A stretch of 64,000 bases of DNA. Source: Rhyacophila brunnea (lineage: Eukaryota; Arthropoda; Insecta; Trichoptera; Rhyacophilidae). Position 1 is the stretch's first letter, and every line of letters begins with the position of its first letter. Under the pieces are notes generated by a model. The model did not search any database. It was given only the letters and a program-made list of their open reading frames with translations, and was not told the origin of the DNA. The stretch lies in contig JAGYXB010000280.1 of assembly GCA_022495005.1 (NCBI GenBank), positions 62,001-126,000 of the forward strand. Reading direction: 5' to 3'. This document shows, one piece after another, positions 34,965 to 48,059 of this stretch. Both the position numbers and the translations under genes were made by a program.

Positions 34965-35186
34965 GCCGAAGGCGATCCACTACTGGCTGAAGGCCTCCCC
35001 TAGCTCCCTCCACTCTTCTCGGACATTAGTTCTTCGTTGCCACGTATATCCAACAAACTTTATGAACTCGTCCGTCCAGCGGGTTTTATGACATCCCATC
35101 ATCAACGCGCCTGAAATCTCGCCTCGAGGAAAGAAGGAGAAATAACATGTGGTGGAAGCCCAAAAATCTATCACGATAACAAACAA
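34965..35186 (-). mobile_element. RTE-type LINE 3' end (minus strand)
   Basis: The minus-strand frame reads RWTDEFIKFVGYTWQRRTNV then REEWRELGEAFSQ and stop. That is the standard C-terminus of RTE-clade reverse transcriptase polyproteins (RW.D....G..W......W..L.EAF..QW). It is strongly 5'-truncated at about 35190. Here the usual GATGAT tail is replaced by a short AT-rich end. Confidence 0.8.
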
Positions 35187-35455
35187 CCGTGAATATCACA
35201 TATTATGTTATAATATGAAAAATGTTAACGCATTATAAAATATATTAGTGCGTGAAAAATGACTGGCAATCTTTCCAAAGAAAACAAAACGACAAAGTAC
35301 GCACTTAAAAATAATATAGCGCCACTTTAAGTACATGGTCCGTTAATTTTTTCTCCTTCCAACCAACCCTTGGAAATTATTTCTACTAATTAATTCTGCA
35401 TTCTTTCACCCTAGTGACATTAAAAAACGTGCAGCCTAGATAATGGTAACGTTAT

Positions 35456-35547
35456 GTTGCAAAACTCACCATACTCTCGAAACGCTTTATTCTTATAACA
35501 TTATATATGAAATGTAAACGTTTCGTTAGTATGGTAAGTTTTGCAAC
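35456..35547. repeat. Imperfect 30-bp-arm hairpin
   Basis: GTTGCAAAACTCACCATACT at the left faces GTTGCAAAACTTACCATACT read from the right, and pairing continues through CGAAACG with a two-base mismatch. The loop is about 32 nt. It could be a tiny MITE remnant or a miRNA-like hairpin. Arms are AT-balanced and well matched for neutral DNA. Confidence 0.6.
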
Positions 35548-35549
35548 AA

Positions 35550-38500
35550 TAATTATTGTAGCTTTTCAAAGTTTGTGTCACCTTTACCAAAGGTTACGGC
35601 TACGTTAATAATGCATTACTTACTTGTGCTATTTACAAAAGCATATTAAATGTTGAGTATTTTAATTCTTTTCATTTTATATATGTCCCGTTCTTACCAC
35701 TTTTACTTTAATATGTAACAAAATAAATAAAATATACAAATACAGTAAAATCACACTACTACTGATCTGTATTTCTGATTTATTTTTTTATTATAAATTT
35801 CTACCAAGCATATTGAGATAAATAATACTATTTACTGGTAGTAATTAATGTAAATTTAATTGAAATTATAATTGGATTGATTAAATTATAATATGTATAT
35901 GGTTTCGTCTTTCCTCTATTTCAGGCAGTATGCGCAACTCACCAATAGTAAATGCATATTGACAATGAATACAATTAACTATTCTCGCTCATATATTACA
36001 TGTATATACTTATTTAATAAAAAAGGTAAAAACCTTATTATATACTAAGTAAATGATCAAGTATAAAAACAAATTTGTGTTTGTAGTATTTTTAAAAATC
36101 TGTAAGATACATTAGATATTATTTACTCATACTATTAATACATAACGTAAACAAGAAAACCAGGCAATGTTTGGGTAATTTAATTAAATTAACTGATAAA
36201 AAATGTTACTAAATATACTTAGGTACCTACATACTAAATAAATTAAAAAAAAAAAAAACAATATTAAGGTATAATCCATAATCGGTAAACTAAATGAATC
36301 AATGGCGGCATCAAAATGTCAGATTTTTAGATGAAAGAATTCAAATTCCATCAAGTTACCTCGCTTAATATTCTAAATTATTGATACGATTAAAATTATT
36401 ATACACACTAATGACAAAAAAGGCTGTAAAAGTAAGCACTAAATTAATATCATGATAAATTATTAATCCCAAGCAAATAAATTACACAGGTACCTATTAG
36501 AAAATCGATAGTATTGGGTGTTTTTAAATATTTCATTATATTAAACAAATAATTCATCTGTTTTTAAATTGACATTACATCTTTTTACCGCCATAATAAA
36601 AATGATATTGTATTTTATTAGTCGTGTTTGGTTTATATTCTTTCAAAATTTCCCGTAAATTATATTTATGTTATACCAATAATGATGATGAAAATGTATA
36701 TTTTTTCATATAAATTTAATAATATATAACTATGTTTTAAAAGTGAGGGCTCAAAAACCTTCGCAGAATTTCACTATGCTACGCATTCTGCTTCTGGGTC
36801 TTTTGAAAAAAGAAAAATAACAGGGCTCTCTTTTGTTCTAGAGATTTTTCTTTGTGCTTTAGACGCCATTTTATGTAATGAAAATATGAAAAAGAGTCAT
36901 ATCTTTCGTTTAATAACGTAAATAATGCAAAAAGAGAACACAGTTATGAATCATAATGCAAAAATTATACGTTTTATGAATGGAGCTTTTAAGATTTGTT
37001 CTACAGGATATATTATCTCAATTTAAATCAATGAAAATTTTACTATTTTGACAGATATAAATACGTTTTATAATTTTAGATACCTAGGTACAGTAAAAAT
37101 GATAATTTATTTCGCCAAGTCAATAAAGGTAAACGGAAAAAAAACTGAAATGCACACGTGGGAAGGTTTAGTGTAACGATCTCACACATTGTGGTGCGCA
37201 GAAATCTCGATGCATATCATCATTTCAGCTGACTCTTCAAAACATGAAGAGCAGAGACTTTATACTAAACTTATTAATAACTTAATTATATAATAACTAA
37301 ATAATTCGAATATAAACAGACATAAAAAATCAGAGTAACTCACTACGACAAATCAATAATATTATGTAAACTAGATTTATCGACATTAATAAATTATAAA
37401 CGCAGAACTCAAAATATTCCCCTATGGCTCTATAGCACTATAGCCGTGAACAACCCCTCTCACCTTACAGCAATGATAATACCTACAAGGCTCGCATCAT
37501 TGTTGTTGAATGTGTTTGTATTAACACTTCGTCTGATAGATTTGACATGACATGAGGTACGAGACCCTGTGCCAAGACAAGTGCACACATTTAGATGATA
37601 CTATGTATGTTATGAGAATGGAGAATGATACAATTCTTATAGGTTAGTATTTCAATAGCTTATAATTTCGGAAATAAAGTTTAACGAAAAGCTGTACCTA
37701 TTAATGAAAAGATAAGTATTAAAGTACACAGATCTGTTTATTTAATAATACAATATTTTTATATGCTAATAAAATTAATTACGAAATAGATTTATGTTTA
37801 ATAATCTTCTTGGTATAGTATTTTTTTTTCCTATTAGGTACCTACATGTTTCAAAAAATATAATTAAATGATGTATTGTCTATAAGTATAAATAATACAA
37901 AAGTGATCTACGCGCTGCAGGTCTGAGATTATGGGAGATGAGAGAGTTGCCGGATAGACCGAGGGAAGTGGCGCGAACTTGAGCTTGCCCTATTTCCCAG
38001 TGCTGGGGCATGACAGGTTTAAAGTAGAAGAATATCGATAATACTTCTACAGGCTATAAAAATATATATATATATATGAAATTCTCGGATACAAATCATC
38101 ATTTTAATAGATACATTAATAAAATCCACACGAAGAAAATCGTTCTTTTAATGTTTCGAAAACTACTAACTCTCGTTTGAATTAGCAAATAAATTTTATT
38201 TGTAAATTTATTTATTAACAATATTTATGCTTAAGGGTGATTTATAATGCTTTGAAAACTGAAATTAACTACATTTTATTGGTAAAGTTTATTTTAAAAA
38301 TTAACACGTGTCTGAAAACATTAAAAAGATTTGTATATTGTAGATAATTTATAATACTGTAAGTATATTTATAACTATTTTTTTTACATTTAATATTCGT
38401 AGATGCCTATTTATTATATTTTAATGAACGTAATGCTTAAAATATAATAAATTGCTAGTGTTTGGTAAAAACGTTACTCTCATCCTTAATGTTGTTAGAT

Positions 38501-39670
38501 TTATTTAAGAATTATAATAATTAAAAGTGTTATTATTTTTTTACAGTGAATCATATTTATTTAGATTTAGATAAATAATTCCTTAATTTTTGAATATTAA
38601 ATAAAACAATACATATTAATAATTTTATATTGTATCAAATATATTGATATCAAACTTTTAAAACTCCCTAAGCTCCCATGTGGTATTACTAAAAAGGGTA
38701 TGATGGGCATGATAAAAGGGTATAAGGTAGGTAGTAAATATTCTTTGCTATAAATAATACAAATCAACGTTGACAATACATCACATCATAAAATTATCGA
38801 CAACTACTAAAAACGATTAAAATATATTTTTGGGTAACAGCAATTAAAAACTCAATTATAAAAGTATCCATAAAATACAAGTAAACGTAGCCATCATTTT
38901 CCTATGCTATTACGCTTTGTGTGAATGTCCGAACAAAAGTTTTCATCAAACGTTCATTCCCTGCAACGTCTAAATTCATAATTTATGTTTCCGGGTACTT
39001 CGAGGGTGAAAAGGGGAAAATTGTGAAGGCGGTGCCGCGTGAAAAACTCTTAGACTAATGAAAATTTGTAAGTTTTTCCAACTGCCATTCGATGGGGGTA
39101 AAACAGCTGCTCGAAACATTTGCCCTACAAAATGACTCGTAGACGAATATAAAAATAACACAATAGTAAACAACTATTAAATTGAGATAGGCCATATGTC
39201 TTCTCAATCATGTTAAAATGCTTTGTTTTCATCGAAGGTGTTTTCAATCTATCTAGTATCGAACGATTAGAGATTTCTACAAAATTATTATTTTCATGTT
39301 CCTACAAATCATTTTTTGTAACGAGTCTATATTCGTCATGACAACGCATCGCAGGATGGATGTGATGTTTCATGATATAACTGTATTTAGTAAATTATTT
39401 TATTATAATATTAAGATTCTTTAAACTTATCTATTCTTGTGTTTCAAATAGATTACGTATGTATATTATAATTATTTTCATTAGTTTGATCTGTTTATCT
39501 GTATTATTAAATTATAATAATATTGTTTTATATTTCTTGTGATTATTTGGTATTTTTATTTGTATTTTACATATTATTATTATTCTCTTCAAAATAACGC
39601 GGAAAGAATTTTGCTTCAAATTAATGTATTATAATTAGGTATTATAATTATGTATATCAATGTATGTAAT
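35550..39670. other. AT-rich DNA, no gene seen
   Basis: Four kb without a recognisable gene. A patch at 37905-38030 (CTACGCGCTGCAGGTCTGAG, CCCAGTGCTGGGGC) resembles one at about 56270-56330 and is probably a repeat fragment. A short (TA)n run is near 38061. A 65-codon minus-strand frame at 38976-39173 has no domain. Confidence 0.4.
37905..38030. repeat. Fragment of a dispersed repeat (family D)
   Basis: CTACGCGCTGCAGGTCTGAG-ATTATGGGAGATGAG here corresponds to CTACGCACTGCAGGTTCGAC-ATTATAAGATGTATGGGATGAG at 56281-56323. The GC-rich continuation contains CCCAGTGCTGGG, a near-palindrome. The class is unknown. Confidence 0.4.
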
Positions 39671-39679
39671 TTTAATATT

Positions 39680-40015
39680 TAAAAAAAAATCAACGAATAA
39701 TTTATACGATTTAAGAATGTAACATTCTTTATTGAACATACATAATTTGAAAACACCTCAGAAAAATATACAACCACTAGAAAAAATCATTTGAAAAACC
39801 CAACGGGATTTAAACTCACGCCCGTGTGCTTAACCACTAAGCTATGTGTGTCCTATCTAATTGCCACAAAGTTAACAATTACTGCTCTTACAATTTTCAC
39901 TAAAGCGCTATTTAATTTTAGTTATTATTTGGCCGTTGGATTTGTATTTTAAATCAAATTATTAAAGTTAAGTATATTATTCTCTGAGGTTTTTTCAAAT
40001 TATGTATACTATAAT
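39680..40015 (-). repeat. tRNA-like repeat (copy A6) with flanking inverted tail
   Basis: On the minus strand there is a tRNA-like domain at 39852-39799 with A box TAGCTTAGTGG and B-box-like GAGTTTAAATCCC. Then comes TTTTTCAAATGATTTTTTCT, the tail CTGAGGTGTTTTCAAATTAT-GTATGTTCAATA, and CGTATAAATTATTCGTTGA. At the other side (39979-40013) the piece CTGAGGTTTTTTCAAATTAT appears in opposite orientation, so the tRNA-like part is bracketed by inverted repeats. Confidence 0.65.
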
Positions 40016-40029
40016 AATGTATTGCATAG

Positions 40030-41560
40030 ATACCCAACTTTATGTGGTATTTTTAACATATTTTATATACGAGTATTTTAAATTATGATAATATCATTAA
40101 TAATCATTGTACATCCACACTGTACAACAAAAATTAATATTGGAACTCATTTTGTCAACAACATTTATTATCTTGGATAAATTTTAAAATACCATAAAGT
40201 AATGTTATATTTTTATACAATTGCATTTCTTCTTGAGTTGATTCCCACTGCCCCCTAGAGTGATTGTCATCTCTCTTACTTTTTTAAAAGCCCTTTCAAC
40301 CTTTTTCTTTTGGTGCACGGGTATTCGTTTTTTTAGTACTCCGTGTAAAGTGTTTTTTGTTGAGAAAATGAACCTATTTTCTTGGTTTATCAACAAATTT
40401 TCGTGCCCACTTTGCATATTTAATAGGACGATAAATTTTATAACCAAACAGTTGCTATGTGGCACTCTTTGCTTGCACGTATTATCATTTATACTGGCGA
40501 AAGAAAAATGTACAGATGAGAATATAGAATAGAATTTGTTTTAATATGCTTACTGGTCACCTTCTTTCTACCCATAATATAAAAAAAAAACTTCTCATAG
40601 TACCATATTTGTTTATTGTCGCTTGATTTGTATAATCTTTTTCGTTAACCGTTTTTGTTTTTTCGTATTATTTCTTCTTCAATTTTTGGAGTTTATATGA
40701 AGTTGTGAGTTGATGAGTTTATCTTATTTAGGTATGGTTCCAATATTTAAACTCAATATGATAGAAATAAAAAGGATTTCAATTTATACACATTTACATT
40801 TTAATAAAAATCGATGTTTTTTAAAATAAATATAAAAAATATTAAAACTATGAATTAGTCAAAAATCTGCACGAGAAAAAATAGAAAACCTAATAAACTA
40901 AATTTTAATAATAAATATGATTCTGATTTTTTTACAATTGTAAGTTTATCTTTGACTTAAAAAAATATTTTTCTTTTTAATGTTTTCAGATACATATTTA
41001 TTACGAGTAATTAATACAGTTGAAATTGTAAATTATCAAAAAAATGTCTCAAATGGCAAGATTCGTATTTTTCCGCTAGGTGCTTCTGCTGGTCCTCTTA
41101 ACCAGTTAGTTGTAGTAAAATAAAAAAAATCGAACAAAAATATTACTTAGGTAAGTATTAAAGTCATTATATTTTTAAAGTTTTGACAGTGTGCTAAATT
41201 TGGTTTGTAAAACACAAGTGTGGAAAGAATGGTATGGTACGTGAACACATTTTGTAATTTTAGATGGAAATAAGCCGGGATTACTCCCACTCACGTATTA
41301 CCGAAATTCAGGCAAATATTATGTATGCATTAAATATGTGACAGATGAGTGTTTTAATAACGAGAAACACTCGTCAATATAGACACCTTATATTTTCATT
41401 TATCTGAAAAAATATTTAAATTTAATAGTTACTTCTAAGAAAAAATCTTTAATAATTAATTATGGCACTGAATTTACGTTATCTCATCGTATCGTTTATA
41501 GTGTAGGTATATGGTAATTGTAATATCCCAGGGCCACTAAATGCCCACAAAAATGCCCTA
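40030..41560. other. AT-rich DNA; one lysine-rich frame of doubtful meaning
   Basis: Overlapping frames at 40205-40465 (minus) and 40260-40532 (plus) are open, but neither shows a domain. The rest is AT-rich. Confidence 0.35.
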
Positions 41561-41563
41561 AAG

Positions 41564-41700
41564 CCCGCTGTATAGACGAACTCATAAAGTTCTCTGGATG
41601 TATATGGCGGCAAAGACTTTGGGAACAACAAGACTGAAGAAGACTGAGTTAGGAGAGGCCTTTATCCAGCAGTGGATGATGATGATATTTGTTATAATCA
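41564..41700 (+). mobile_element. RTE-type LINE 3' end
   Basis: Frame pieces read RCIDELIKFSGCIWRQRLWE and, after a frame break, ELGEAFIQQWMMMM, the same C-terminus as the minus-strand copy at 35 kb. It ends in GATGATGATGATA, a typical RTE microsatellite-like tail. Truncated and inactive. Confidence 0.75.
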
Positions 41701-42329
41701 TATTATTTATAATTCTTTCTTTGTAATCTGTTAAATTTTAGGGGATACAGCAAAACATATTATAATGTTTGCAAATTTTATAAATCAAAATCAATGTCGA
41801 GTTTTAAGTCTTTATGGCACTATTAATCATTCTTCGCGGGGCGGCACTGTCTTTTTTCAAAGAGGAAAACGGAAAGCGTTTGGAAATTAACGAGGCAAAA
41901 TGCCAAAGCAGGGACGTAGGCGTTATTTGACAGCAAAAAAATTTGATTGAAACTTGAATCGATTTCAAAATTGTTTCATTAAATTTCCTTTTAAAAGAAA
42001 CCAATTTGCCGTTGCTGGTATATTAAACAATCACTATCAATATATATATTTAAATAAAAGCACATGTAATTAGATCTAGTTAAACACAATTACGCTATTA
42101 AAAGTGTTTGTAATAAAACCCATTATAACAAAATAAAGAAAAACACTTACAAATATTGGGACTAAATGAGAATGGTTATCATGTATCTAATTATTGAAAT
42201 ATACTCAAGCAACGTACAACAAATTTGCTTTGTGAAATTTACATTTTTATTAAGTTAAATTCACTTTGCAAAACTAGGAGTTTCTATGTGTCCATAATTT
42301 AAAAAAAAAAATGAACGAAGCATAGACGC

Positions 42330-42590
42330 CAAAGAAACCGATAGATAAGGAGGCAGAAAAAAATCATCATGTGATAAAGGCAGTCAAGCTAATGAAATTG
42401 CGATAAGAATATTAGAATACTTGAAAAGTGACCAGCCGTTGGACAAATTCAGTCATACAGTGGTAACCAAGGGGTATTTAATGACATAGCTATCCTGAAA
42501 CCTGTTAGTTCGATGAACTCACCAGAATCCAGTCATCATATAGCAGTGAATTAACCCCTGGTGATAATAATGATGATGACACGATGTAAC
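42330..42590 (+). mobile_element. Degraded RTE-like 3' tail (tentative)
   Basis: The end reads TCATCATATAGCAGTGAATT-AACCCCTGGTGATAATAATGATGATGAC, which resembles the RTE ending 'FIQQWIDPG' plus a GATGAT tail. The preceding 200 bp are less AT-rich than the flanks but too diverged to translate. Confidence 0.4.
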
Positions 42591-42599
42591 TCTTGTACT

Positions 42600-44365
42600 A
42601 TATTTTATTACATTTATTTACATAATATATTTCTATATTATGATAGATACAGTCGTATCAACCAATTATTGAATAGTACCCATCAATAAGTGATATTTGT
42701 AGGTATATTCCATCAAAGTTTTAAAAACATAAATTAATGATTAGCCTTGTCACATAAGTATGTACATAAAAGAGAGGTCGTGATATGTTTTGCAATAAAG
42801 TGCTAAATTGTAGCTGGCAATAGATACTAAAAGTTGGATATTGTCATATTTTCAACGATAATACAGTAAAATGTTGTGATATGTTTAAGACAACAAGTGC
42901 TTACACAATTGTCACTATTAATTGGTCATTAGTCATTTTTATTTACTTAAAACGGTACTTCAGTGAAACGGCAAATAATTTTCAACTGTAGGTGCGACAA
43001 AATTTTGGATAAACTCGCAATCGGAGAGCGAACTTCGAGCTGTGAACACGTCAATTTATTTCGTGATGGCGACGGGGGTATTAATTCTTAAATCGTGTAA
43101 AGATGACTAAAAAACGTTACCCATTTACTTGAAAAAGAAAATATGTCAATGAATATATTATTATTGTTACTAAAAAAACAATAAACAGAACATTTAATGT
43201 TGGATTTATATGACAAATTATATTTCATTCGGCACGCATCATTTGCACAATTCGCGCATCGCCTAGCATCAATCTTTTTAGACCATGCCTCAACTGAGGT
43301 ATAGCCTTAAATACATACTTATAAATTTAGAAGTCAATGTTTTTACTATGTTTGATTTTAAACTTCATTAATATTATCTGAATTCAGTTTCATTCAATTT
43401 GAATTGAAGGAAAAAATCTCATACTTTTAATAAATTGAAAACGGTCAATTTTAAGTTGGTTTAAGCTATAATACATATTAATTAATCAATCTACTATTTA
43501 TTCTATACTCATTATTACTTACAAATATACTCATTATCCTACATATATACTCATTATTATTAATTAATCTACTCTGTACTAAAAAAATCTATAATTAGTA
43601 CATTATCAATGTATGATATCAAAATGCAAACTTTTATTTAAAAATCTAATATAAGTAATTATAGGTGTAATGTTCACGGATCCCACACTCTTATGCAAAC
43701 GTGCCTAGTAGGTATAATGCAATTTCAATGACTTACGATGCAAGTTCTAGTATGACACCATGATTAACGAAACAATAAAAAAAATAATCATAATACCACC
43801 ATAATATTATTAAAATAGAATTAAGTGAGAGTACAGTGCGCTCATCATAGAAACAATTCATTAGAAGGATTGTTTATGCAATAAGAATAGATATATACTG
43901 ACAATTAAGTTTCGGGGCGATTAACTTTTACAGATTGGAATGTGAAAGGAGGATAAGTTGAACATGTCATTTTACATTAATACGAGTAAAAATATTTATT
44001 CGTTGAACCATTGAGATTTTTTAACCTCAGCACCCTGAATCAGCGGCCAGTAGACTTATTGTTTATTATAAGAATGGTAAACTTTGTAATTACAAAGTTT
44101 TAAACTAAAAAACTTTTAAGGAAAACTAAATTTATATGGGGACGAAGAAGTTTTGACGTTAAGATAAGTATTTGCTCATTAAATTAATATGTACGATTAC
44201 AACTTTGGTATACTAGGTTAAATCAAGATTACTATAGAATTTAAATGTAAAACCATAGTGTTATAAATAGGCCGTCGTCACAGATGAATATTTGTAATTA
44301 TTACTTCACTGTCGATCAAATTTAATGTTAAATAAGATTTATATTTGCATATGAATTATTCACTA
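42600..44365. other. AT-rich DNA, no gene seen
   Basis: No feature that I can name. Confidence 0.4.
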
Positions 44366-44369
44366 ATTA

Positions 44370-45135
44370 TTATTAGTTAAAACTAAATACCATTTATTCG
44401 ATACTTTCATTCTGATGTCACTGTTTTATGATAGCAAATCATGGTACCTTACAATGGTTCAGGGAAACTAAATATAACATATAACTGAGATTTGCAATCA
44501 GCAGCCCTATGTTCTAACTAGTGATATAAAGTCACCCGACGACATGACGTAATTTTGACGTCAGCCAATACACGCTCGAGGCAAGCCGTCCAACGCAAAC
44601 GGCTCACCATAGATATTATTATGCTGAAACACCTATTTGTGTATGGGGACAATGGATAACGCCACTATTTTAGTAGCGTTATTTTCTCGAATGCTATTAT
44701 CACTCTGGTAGTACGTCACAATGATGTCATATGACGTCAACTCGCAAGTTCTAACATAAGGCCCCAGGTGCTTGTAGTAGATATTTACTGTAGAATGATT
44801 AAGAGTAACGTCATAAAAAGGTATCATACATATTCGCATATAACGTGAAGAAGCGACGTTGGACCTCGTTCGGCCACGTGCTGCTGTTAACTCTATAAAG
44901 TCTCAATCTAACCTAACTTTTATTGAAACCAACCGGATTCTGGGGTGCTATAAGACTGTTAAATATCATACAAATACTGCGTTATATACGGTGGTATATA
45001 CTGCGGATATACGTGATGCTGGCATGGCGTGGGAAGACGCAAGAAGACTGGAAACGACAGGTATTCTTGAAAGTGGCACAAAGTATTCATATAAGCTCTA
45101 ACTAAGGAGCACACATAGATAAAGAAAAAAGAAGA
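44370..45135 (+). pseudogene. Decayed LINE ORF2 C-terminus, split by a MITE
   Basis: Upstream piece reads VKTKYHLFDTFILM then LFYDSKSWYLTMVQ, matching VKTKCRLFDACIL...LLYGSESWHLAKAQ of the LINE at 11 kb. After the insertion, GTTGGACCTCGTTCGGCCAC-GTGCTG corresponds to GTTTGACCTGGCTCGGCCAC-GTGCTG there. The end reads MAWEDARRLETTG, equivalent to LTWNEAKRLA, before a stop near 45102 and an AAAGAAAAAAGAAGAAGAA tail. It is more diverged than the 11-kb copy, so an older insertion of the same family. Confidence 0.7.
44504..44763. mobile_element. MITE inside the LINE, rich in TGACGTCA motifs
   Basis: Ends GCCCTATGTTCTAACTAG and, from the right, GGCCTTATGTTAGAACTTG form imperfect inverted repeats. 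The insertion is confirmed because it separates two halves of a LINE that are joined in the 11-kb copy. Inside are two exact TGACGTCA palindromes and several near versions (TGACGTAA, GATGTCAT, GTACGTCAC). No coding frame is plausible. No target duplication could be fixed. Confidence 0.6.
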
Positions 45136-45299
45136 AGAACAATATGCAATGGACTGAATAATTTTTACTTTCGTTAACTTTCTATTATATCGCATTTGAA
45201 TGTTTGAATAGTAGGTAAATTGTTTTCGTTTCTTAAAATAAATGTATACAGACCTAAAATGTAATTGAATTTTTTGTATTGTTATATAATACACAAAAA

Positions 45300-45950
45300 A
45301 TGGACGCCTTTTGTAGTGAAATTTATTAAAAAGGGAGGGGGAGCAATCGTCAACTTACCATAAGCAGAGTGTTTGAAGCGCTTGACTGGAAAATCAGGTT
45401 TTAAACTGTTATGTCAGCATTTTACCCACACTTTCCTTTTGTGGAAGCTCTACACATTTTATAAATATAATATAACATATACTTCTATAAATACAGTGTG
45501 ATATTTTTAATTACTACTAGAAGTAGGGCTAGGTCATATCGTTTTTCCTGCATATCGCATATTTAGATTCAAGCTCATCGTGAAAAAATTCTAGAACTAT
45601 TTTTTGTTACGTGGATTGCGAGTTTAAATTATGTTGTTTCTCAAGCAAAATGTGTACGTTTGATATATCAGCATATATATATAGATGGTTAATATGCAAT
45701 TTGTTTTAAATGTTTATTAAGATATATCCATGTTTTGAAAGTCTATATGCTTCGCGTTTTTGATTGCGTATAATTGAGAAAAATCAACCTATCAATTTTG
45801 TTATTTATGATTGTAAAAATGTCATGTTTCAATAAATGAGTAATATTATTGTTATAGATATAAATAAATCTTTAAAACTCTTTAAACATGTCGATATATT
45901 GATATATGTAATACGTTGCGGTATGATTCCGCAACCTTTACTCCTTTAAC
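45300..45950. other. AT-rich DNA, no gene seen
   Basis: No feature recognised. It may include more of the 5' part of the LINE that follows, too diverged to read. Confidence 0.35.
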
Positions 45951-45958
45951 TCCTTTAC

Positions 45959-46500
45959 TTGGGGTTGTATGGATACTATCCGTGGCTTTATCCAACTGAC
46001 TTTCTCTTAGGCATTCTTACATACTGCAGTCTGCAATTTAGAAGAAATCTTTATTTAGCTACGTATTTTGGTATAAATGAGAACTCTGCTATTCTGGGCA
46101 GTGTTGACCTGTGTGTCCCTGATAACTATCTTGGAAATAGAGACCATCAATTGTTTATTCTCCCAAGGTGCAGAACCAACCTGCCACTGGCAATGCCAAT
46201 TGGGAGGGCAATAACTATGTTCAACGAAATTGCTTCGGGTGTTGGTATATTCCACCTACGTGAGAATGAGTTTAGGTTGACGTTGTTTTATATTTTCATA
46301 AAATAGGGTCTGTTTAACTCATCCGGTGTACTTTCTTGTACTTATCTAATTTATCTACTAATCTATCTCTTTTTTATGTAATACTGTTTTATATATCTTT
46401 GTTTCTAAATGTCATGTTGTGAACATCTTAAACTTATAATTTGTAATGTCTACAATATGTTAAAAAATAAATTTATTGAAATTAAATTGAATTGAAATCA
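45959..46500 (+). pseudogene. Jockey-like LINE 3' end, copy 1
   Basis: The frame reads VDLCVPDNYLGNRDHQLFIL then PRCRTNLPLAMPIGRAITMF then FHLRENEFRLTLF. This is the C-terminal segment after the RT thumb in insect Jockey-like elements (VP...R....F..P..RTN....P..R......N). After the stop at 46304 comes a 3' untranslated region with TCTGTTTAACTCATCCGGTG and AAATGTCATGTTGTGAAC, ending in a GAAATTAAATTGAATTGAAAT tail. The sister copy at 57229-57785 shares protein and untranslated region. It is 5'-truncated and inactive. Confidence 0.8.
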
Positions 46501-46509
46501 ATTCGTGCT

Positions 46510-48050
46510 ATGATCACAACCAGACACCAGGTCAATCAACTCTTGACAAAATACATGATTAATGAATATGAATTTGTATATATCTTGGATTACACACTAC
46601 CTATCAAAATTTTATTAGTCATTAAGTTGGTAGGAGGGTAAAAAATCTTAATAAAGTTTAAAACAGACATTTCTGGTCATGACTCTTCTCAAATAGTATT
46701 CTGTAAAGCCTACAGTTTACCCTACGGATTAAAATGCAAGTTGCTACATATTATCATTAAAATAAATGCACTAAAAGAGGGTCTTCAGAATCATAATATG
46801 CCACAAAATACAGTGTGTACACTGTTTTCTCTCACCTATTATAAGTGGGGTAACGTTATTGAATAAGCCATATCTCAAATATGTAGGACAACAAATCACA
46901 TAAACCTTAAAGCATTCCTCTTTAATATACCGGAAGACAAAACGATAACCAAAAGACCTTTTTTGAGGTGGAATAACTGTTAAGAAAAGACAGAGCATCT
47001 ATGAGGAAGGAATTTGATAGATATTATAGAGGCACGTTCCCAGAAGGCGCCTAATGTAATAAACATAATATTATTACCTCACGACCATGACCTCACGATA
47101 AGTTCACGCTATGATCAAAAAGTGTGTAATGTTGATTTACTTGGTATTTAAAATATTATCAGACTGATGCTTATATCCCGTATCACATTATGAGCCAGAA
47201 ACACTAAGGTTATTTCACGCATATCACACCACATTACCAACTTGACGTGTGAGAGAACTTTTTTTTTATTGTCTACAAGTTTACACATTTTTAAAGCACA
47301 ACATCACACGTATTTTTCATTATAATAGTTTGGAAAGAAGATTCATAAATGACAGGTAGTTAACATAATGTTTTTGGAAGTTTTCAGTTTGTATTATTAA
47401 ATATTTCGATTGTTATAATTAAAACACATTAGCTCACGTCACGTGATGGTAATGTGTTTCTAGCATAATCCACGTATTAGTATGTAGAGCCGATTATGAT
47501 GATACTAATTATGGTTACTTAGTGTCTAGATTTCTGTTAGATAATTACATGAATAATAGGTAGGTACATTAAATAACTATAATGTTTTTTTTTAACTTAT
47601 GACAATTAAACACTCACAAGTACATTTATGTGCACTGTAAAATAATATTATTTCTAAAAATATAATTACAATAAAATCATGTCAAGCTATCACAAGTTAT
47701 GTCATATTATATGAAATTAATTAAAAACAAAGCGTAATATAAATTTAATTTTACTCGTATATTTTCACAGTAATTTAATACGTAACGCTAAGTTTGTTTG
47801 ATTTATCTGAGTATAAAATGTAGATTTGATTCCATATAATTCTAGCTAAAGCAATTAAATATTGCCTTTATCATCTAGCGTAAATTGCTTACACTAAATT
47901 CCACTAACTCAATCAAACTCAAAACGTCCAATGAATATCAAAATGCAGTCATACAAATGAGTGGTATAGAACATTTTTTTAAATTAATTTCCTAAGTTTT
48001 GAATGAGTTATTTTCTTTTTAAAGCACAATTTGTTTTATTGTATTTTTAT
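46510..48050. other. AT-rich DNA, no gene seen
   Basis: No feature that I can name. Confidence 0.45.
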
Positions 48051-48059
48051 CAGATAGTT

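Noticed and set aside
40205..40532. Overlapping 86- and 90-codon frames
   Set aside because: Lysine- or phenylalanine-rich on opposite strands, no start context, no domain and no splice-site support.
45959..46306. Host gene for the 115-codon frame
   Set aside because: A near-identical block with shared 3' untranslated region and tail occurs at 57 kb, so it is a LINE end.
46771..46998. 75-codon minus-strand frame
   Set aside because: No domain, no splice support and AT-driven composition.
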